Below, in pieces: positions 13,868 to 17,176 of a stretch of 17,176 bases of DNA. This DNA is from Clostridiales bacterium UBA1701. Lineage in GTDB: Bacteria > Bacillota > Clostridia > Oscillospirales > Oscillospiraceae. Every line of letters starts with the position of its first letter. The stretch's first letter is position 1. The stretch is from the NCBI GenBank assembly GCA_002320035.1, contig DCJL01000037.1, forward strand, positions 1 through 17,176, given 5' to 3'. A program made the position numbers and the translations under genes. The notes beneath the pieces are model-generated. The model was given only the letters and a program-made list of their open reading frames with translations. It was not told the origin of the DNA and made no database searches.

Positions 13868-14779
13868 GTGTACATGAAAAAAGAAAATGACTTATTAGAG
13901 GAAACATTGTCAATCGCTGAGAACGGATATGCGGCAGCATATCAATTTTTACTGGAAGAATATGAAAACAATCCTGAAGAATACGGGCCACAAACACTAT
14001 ATTTTCTCGCTTGCTTAGCAGGTGGAGCCAATCTGCCGGAAAAAGCATTGGAATGGCTGACAACGGCCATTCTTGAAAAGGGATGGTGGTATCGCCCGGA
14101 AGTGTTGGAAGATGATGATCTTGCGTCACTAAAAAACAACGTTGCGTTTATTTCGTTGAAGTCCGTTTCTGATAATCGTTATGCAGATGCCGTGTCAAGA
14201 GCGAAAGCGGTATTCACTTGGGAAAGGAAGAATGCTGACAAATTGTTTTTGGCTGTTCACGGAAATACCCAGAATGGACAGATTGCAAGAGATGATTGGG
14301 AACCGATATTAAGAGATAATACTCAGTGGCAGCTGGAAACAATACAAAGTGCCGAGCCAGACGGATATAGAACGTATCGCTGGAGCTATGATATGGTATC
14401 CTATGTACCAGTGGCAAAAGCAATAGAAAAAGTGCAAAACGAAGGCTACAAAAAGATTGTTTGCGGTGGTTTTTCAGCAGGATGTGATATGCTCTTGCGA
14501 GCCATCATATATGCACCTGCACGCTGCGATATGTTGATTTTACAAAGCCCTTGGATTCCGATACTGAAAGACCATGCAGAAGATTTGGTGAACGCTGTCA
14601 AGCAAAAAAACATTGAACTAAAAATTTTTTGCGGCGCATGTGACGAAGATTGCCTTCCAATGGCAAAGCAATTATATGAAATAACAAACAGGGAAGGTGT
14701 TCATGTGGAGTTTGCTGTCCAAGAAGGGAGTCGCCATCAATTTCCCAAGGAGTCATTTGTTTTGAAAGATTCTTTATAA
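13868..14779 (+). CDS. Alpha/beta hydrolase with helical N-terminal extension
   Basis: A protein of 303 residues. The N-terminal 125 residues are helical and TPR-like (LLEETLSIAENGYAAAYQFL, then YFLACLAGGANLPEKALEWL). The rest is an alpha/beta hydrolase: strand and oxyanion region LFLAVHGNTQNG, nucleophile elbow GGFSAG, acid in GACDED and the terminal His in GSRHQFP, so a Ser-Asp-His triad is complete. There is no signal peptide, so it should be cytosolic. AAAGGAG (13853-13859) is eight bases before GTG 13868; ATG 13874 is an alternative, 14 bases away. It is preceded by a promoter and an attenuator-like leader, which suggests inducible expression. The substrate is unknown; an esterase or amidase acting on a drug-like ester is possible but unproven. 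The gene is low-GC. No clear terminator follows. Confidence 0.82.
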   Translation: MYMKKENDLLEETLSIAENGYAAAYQFLLEEYENNPEEYGPQTLYFLACLAGGANLPEKALEWLTTAILEKGWWYRPEVLEDDDLASLKNNVAFISLKSVSDNRYADAVSRAKAVFTWERKNADKLFLAVHGNTQNGQIARDDWEPILRDNTQWQLETIQSAEPDGYRTYRWSYDMVSYVPVAKAIEKVQNEGYKKIVCGGFSAGCDMLLRAIIYAPARCDMLILQSPWIPILKDHAEDLVNAVKQKNIELKIFCGACDEDCLPMAKQLYEITNREGVHVEFAVQEGSRHQFPKESFVLKDSL

Positions 14780-14835
14780 GCTGCTTGGAGACATCACGAA
14801 AAGAGATAAATTCTAATTTTTCTTATTCTTGATTC

Positions 14836-14853
14836 ATTATGATGCATCATAAT
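14836..14853. repeat. 18-base perfect palindrome at the island boundary
   Basis: ATTATGATGCATCATAAT reads the same on both strands. It lies where low-GC sequence meets the broken HAD gene, and it supplies the stop codon of that fragment. Confidence 0.55.
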
Positions 14854-14905
14854 CCCTGGACAGAAGTGTTCCGTCCAGGTCAAAAAGCACGGTAGTAATA
14901 CGCAA
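14837..14905 (-). pseudogene. 5' fragment of a HAD-family phosphatase gene
   Basis: On the minus strand, GGAGG (14919-14915) lies nine bases before TTG 14905, which opens a frame containing TVLFDLDGTLLSRDYDAS and then TAA. The block LFDLDGTLL is the N-terminal motif I of haloacid-dehalogenase phosphatases, with both catalytic Asp residues. Normal family members continue for 200 residues or more; this one ends after 22 codons, exactly where base composition drops. No continuation in any minus-strand frame was recognised to the left. It follows the MFS gene by 30 bases and was probably the next gene of that operon before being cut. A functional 22-residue peptide is very unlikely. Confidence 0.65.
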
Positions 14906-14935
14906 ATGATCTATCCTCCAAAAAATTTTGCTGCC

Positions 14936-16132
14936 TCAGACCTGCTTTTTTCCGGGCAGCCTGAGCCCCGCAGCCAGAATGGCAGCGGAGAGCAGGGACA
15001 TGAGCCCCCCGTACACAAAGGGGGCGAAAGCGCCCACGGTGTCCCACAGGGCTCCCGCGATAAGACTGGCGGGCAGCAGGGCGATCCCCGCCAGCGTGGA
15101 GTGCAGGCCCAGCATGGTGCCTTTCAGCGCCGCCGGGGCGATCTCCGCGATGAAAGCCCGCTCAACGCCCGCGGTCATGGCGGTAAAAACGCCGTAGACC
15201 ACGAAGATCAGCGCCATCATGGGCTTACCGGAGCAGAAAGCAAAGCCGAAATAGACCAGCGAGAAGGTGAGGTAGCCCCCGACCAGCAGCTTTTTCCGCC
15301 CGACTCTGTCGGAAAGCTTCCCGCAGGGCACAGACAGAATTGAGGCCGTAACGTTATAGAGAAAATAGAGCAGGATGGTGCCGCTGCTTGAAAAGCCCAT
15401 GTCCGCGGCCCGGAGGAGCAGAAAGCTGTTGGAGGAATTGCCCAGCGTGAAAAGAAAGGTCACGGCCAGATAGAGCTTCAGCCGTCCGTCCAGCCGGGAA
15501 ATATTTTTCCAGAAATGTTCCCTCCGGACAATTTCCCTTTTCTCCTGCTTCTCGTGAATAAAGAAAAACAGCAGCAGGGCAATACAGACAGGGATAAGGG
15601 AGAGGGCGAAGATCGCCTTGTAGCTGTCCTCGCCTATGCTGCGCAGAAGCAGGAAGGACAGCAGAATGCCCACCGCGGAGCCCGCCATGTCCAGCATTTT
15701 GTGAATTCCGAAAGCCCGGCCCATCTCGTCCTTATCCGCGCTTTCGGACACCATAACGTCCCTCGGCGCGGTGCGCACGCCTTTGCCGAAGCGGTCGATT
15801 ACCCGGGCCAGCAGGATCCCGGTCCAGTAGCCCGCGAAAATCAGCGCGATCTTATAAATAACTCCCGTTGCGTAGCCCCCGAAGGCAATGGCCTTTTTGT
15901 GCTGAAAGCGGTCGCTGATATAGCCGCTGAATACCTTCAGCAGGCTCGCAATGCTCTCGGCGATGCCCTCGACAAGGCCCACCAGCATGGGCGTGGCTCC
16001 AAAGGCCGCCGTCAGGTACAGGGGGATAAGAGGATATACCATCTCGCTGGATATATCCGCAAAGCAGCTTACAAGCCCCAGCACAATAATATTGCGCACG
16101 CCTTTGCTGAGGCGCTCATTCTTCTTTTCCAT
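14936..16132 (-). CDS. Major facilitator superfamily transporter
   Basis: A membrane protein of 398 residues with about 12 predicted hydrophobic segments. MFS motif A appears in both halves: GYISDRFQHKK (70-80) in the loop between helices 2 and 3, and GKLSDRVGRKK in the second half. The segment DRFGKGVRTAPRD (113-125) marks a bacterial MFS subgroup generally annotated as drug or metabolite efflux; the substrate cannot be told from sequence. The start ATG is at 16132, with GGAG seven bases upstream inside the preceding gene. It overlaps the AraC-type regulator gene by 17 bases and is thus coupled to it. The broken HAD gene follows. Composition is GC-rich like the flanking chromosome. Confidence 0.9.
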   Translation of the reverse strand: MEKKNERLSKGVRNIIVLGLVSCFADISSEMVYPLIPLYLTAAFGATPMLVGLVEGIAESIASLLKVFSGYISDRFQHKKAIAFGGYATGVIYKIALIFAGYWTGILLARVIDRFGKGVRTAPRDVMVSESADKDEMGRAFGIHKMLDMAGSAVGILLSFLLLRSIGEDSYKAIFALSLIPVCIALLLFFFIHEKQEKREIVRREHFWKNISRLDGRLKLYLAVTFLFTLGNSSNSFLLLRAADMGFSSSGTILLYFLYNVTASILSVPCGKLSDRVGRKKLLVGGYLTFSLVYFGFAFCSGKPMMALIFVVYGVFTAMTAGVERAFIAEIAPAALKGTMLGLHSTLAGIALLPASLIAGALWDTVGAFAPFVYGGLMSLLSAAILAAGLRLPGKKQV

Positions 16133-16916
16133 ATCCGGTCTCCATGCCTCCCATGTATTTCACATTCTTTTGCAGCTTTCCTGCCGGGTCATCGGCCCCG
16201 GTAAAGGGGGTGTTCCTGCCATACCAGCTCCGCAGGAAAAGGGGGACCGACTGGCCTTTATAAAAAAAGCTTTCGCCGTTGTGTGCGAGCACCGCCGCGG
16301 ACAGGGTCTCGGCCTGTTCCGCCGCTTCAAAGCGGGTAATTACCGCAAACTCGTCCTGCCCGATGCGGAAGATGCGCATTTCCGCTGCCGTATGTGCATG
16401 TATCCGCCGCACAGCCTCCATCAGCGCCAGGTCTCCGGCTTCCCGGGAGAGCTGGTTGATCCGAACCATTCCAACCACATCGAAGCAGACCACAAAACAG
16501 TCCGCCGCGGCGCTCATCGCCTCTATAAGATAGGGCGATTCCCTTGTAATGCTGCCATCGCTGAATTTAGGCGGAGTAAATACAGCCTGGGCGCCTTTTT
16601 TCCTGCGAAAGTCTGAGGGCAGGGCGCAGTTGACCCGGCTGAATGCACGGCTGAACGCTTCTGTGGAAGCGTAGCCATATTTAAGCGCCAGCGCAGCAAT
16701 GGATGCCTTTCCTTCCAGTAATTCCTCAGCTGCGAGCGTCATCTTCCGCTTAGTAATATATTCGTTCACACTGTACCCAAAAGTGTAGCGAAACAGTTTT
16801 TGCAGAGAGGACAGGGAAACCATTGAAGCGGCGGCAATATCAGCCTGAGAACTGTTTTCCAGAATATGGGCTTCAATATATTCCAGCGCAAGGCTTAAAG
16901 TATAAAACTTATCCAT
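16116..16916 (-). CDS. AraC-type regulator with degenerate GGDEF-like C-terminal domain
   Basis: A protein of 266 residues. Residues 1-105 form an AraC/XylS double helix-turn-helix at the N-terminus (ALEYIEAHILENSSQADIAA, then ALKYGYASTEAFSRAFSRVN). Residues about 138-210 look like a shortened GGDEF domain: FDVVGMVRINQL, REAGDLALMEAVRRI and RIFRIGQDEFAVI. The signature is GQDEF (186-190) instead of GGDEF, and the usual metal-binding DxD/F region reads FDVVGM, so diguanylate cyclase activity is doubtful; the domain may instead sense a nucleotide or be purely structural. AGGG stands eight bases before ATG 16916. The 3' end overlaps the MFS gene by 17 bases, suggesting the regulator controls its own transporter operon. 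Confidence 0.82.
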   Translation of the reverse strand: MDKFYTLSLALEYIEAHILENSSQADIAAASMVSLSSLQKLFRYTFGYSVNEYITKRKMTLAAEELLEGKASIAALALKYGYASTEAFSRAFSRVNCALPSDFRRKKGAQAVFTPPKFSDGSITRESPYLIEAMSAAADCFVVCFDVVGMVRINQLSREAGDLALMEAVRRIHAHTAAEMRIFRIGQDEFAVITRFEAAEQAETLSAAVLAHNGESFFYKGQSVPLFLRSWYGRNTPFTGADDPAGKLQKNVKYMGGMETGYGKEE

Positions 16917-16968
16917 AAAGCGATCCCTGCTTTCTCGTCAAATATCCGGAAACCAAAATCACTCAGCC

Positions 16969-16974
16969 ATTATA
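16969..16974 (-). promoter_or_regulatory. Extended -10 promoter of the AraC-MFS operon
   Basis: Minus-strand TATAAT (16974-16969) is preceded by TGG, making an extended -10, 53 bases before the start codon. The -35 region (about 16992-16997) is poor, as expected of an activator-dependent promoter, and a repeated site lies directly upstream. Confidence 0.6.
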
Positions 16975-16998
16975 CCATGTTCAGCGGCCTTTGCGCTT

Positions 16999-17053
16999 GA
17001 TAATTTGAGCAAATTTTTTCCGTACTTCCAGGTGGGAAAGCGATAATTTGAGC
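16999..17053. repeat. Two direct repeats upstream of the AraC-type gene
   Basis: GATAATTTGAGC occurs at 16999-17010 and 17042-17053, 43 bases apart start to start, close to four helical turns. The first copy abuts the -35 position of the minus-strand promoter. They are good candidates for binding sites of the AraC-type regulator. Confidence 0.5.
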
Positions 17054-17176
17054 GCTTCTGCCGAAAAGCGGTTGACTTTTGGAACAAAGCACGGTATAGA
17101 GCATATACTCTTTGCACCGCATTACACCCCATTTTGGGATGCGAGATCAACAGTCAGCTTGTCAAAAAAGTCCATG

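Noticed and set aside
14854..14879. Inverted repeat CCTGGAC/GTCCAGG as a terminator for the hydrolase or MFS gene
   Set aside because: No T-run follows on either strand, and the sequence is explained by the HAD motif codons on the minus strand.
17072..17100. Plus-strand TTGACT-17-TATAGA as a promoter
   Set aside because: The -10 is weak (4/6) and no plus-strand gene follows inside the window.
16959..17150. 63-residue minus-strand frame upstream of the AraC-type gene
   Set aside because: It covers the promoter and repeat region, has no ribosome binding site of note and no recognisable domain.
17122..17175. Minus-strand frame MDFFDKLTVDLASQNGV at the right edge
   Set aside because: Only 17 residues; its ATG is at the window edge, so I cannot tell a gene end from chance.

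Overview
The window looks like a chromosomal segment from a fairly GC-rich, Gram-positive gut-type Clostridia. An Oscillospiraceae-like relative is my inference, from the ftsEX - M23 - S41 order, the greA-lysS pair, a 2-hydroxyacyl-CoA dehydratase, a DUF4830 protein and strong sigma-A promoters. No rRNA, tRNA, CRISPR array or insertion sequence was seen.

Layout. (1) 1-1606, minus: a 2-hydroxyacyl-CoA dehydratase subunit gene, overlapped by a second gene cut by the window edge, behind a clear promoter. (2) 1774-3027: a small anchored DUF4830 protein and an RsuA-type rRNA pseudouridine synthase, diverging from a region where opposed -10 boxes overlap. (3) 3237-9895, plus: a CdaR/PucR-type regulator, then ftsE, ftsX, two paralogous coiled-coil M23 (LytM) proteins and an S41/CtpB-like membrane protein whose catalytic Ser and Lys are both replaced. 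This is a cell-wall remodelling cluster: FtsEX would gate the secreted hydrolases, and the S41 protein would act as a scaffold rather than a protease. (4) 9892-12410, plus: greA and lysS behind a consensus promoter. LysS carries an extra C-terminal tRNA-binding OB domain.

(5) About 11.96-14.85 kb: the base composition drops from roughly 60% GC to about 40-45%, starting inside the linker of lysS and ending within a broken HAD-phosphatase gene. This low-GC stretch holds the lysS C-terminal domain, a GyrI-like protein, a TfoX C-terminal-domain protein, an elaborate leader with the anatomy of a translation-coupled attenuator, and an alpha/beta hydrolase. It looks like horizontally acquired DNA (or, less attractively, an assembly chimera).

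(6) 14837-17176, minus, GC-rich again: an AraC-type regulator with a degenerate GGDEF-like domain overlaps an MFS transporter gene. The transporter gene is followed by the first codons of the HAD gene, which stops after 22 codons exactly where the composition changes. Two direct repeats lie upstream of the AraC promoter.

The most noteworthy items are the attenuator leader at 13592-13795, the pseudoprotease in the FtsEX cluster, and the island that both extends lysS and breaks the HAD gene.
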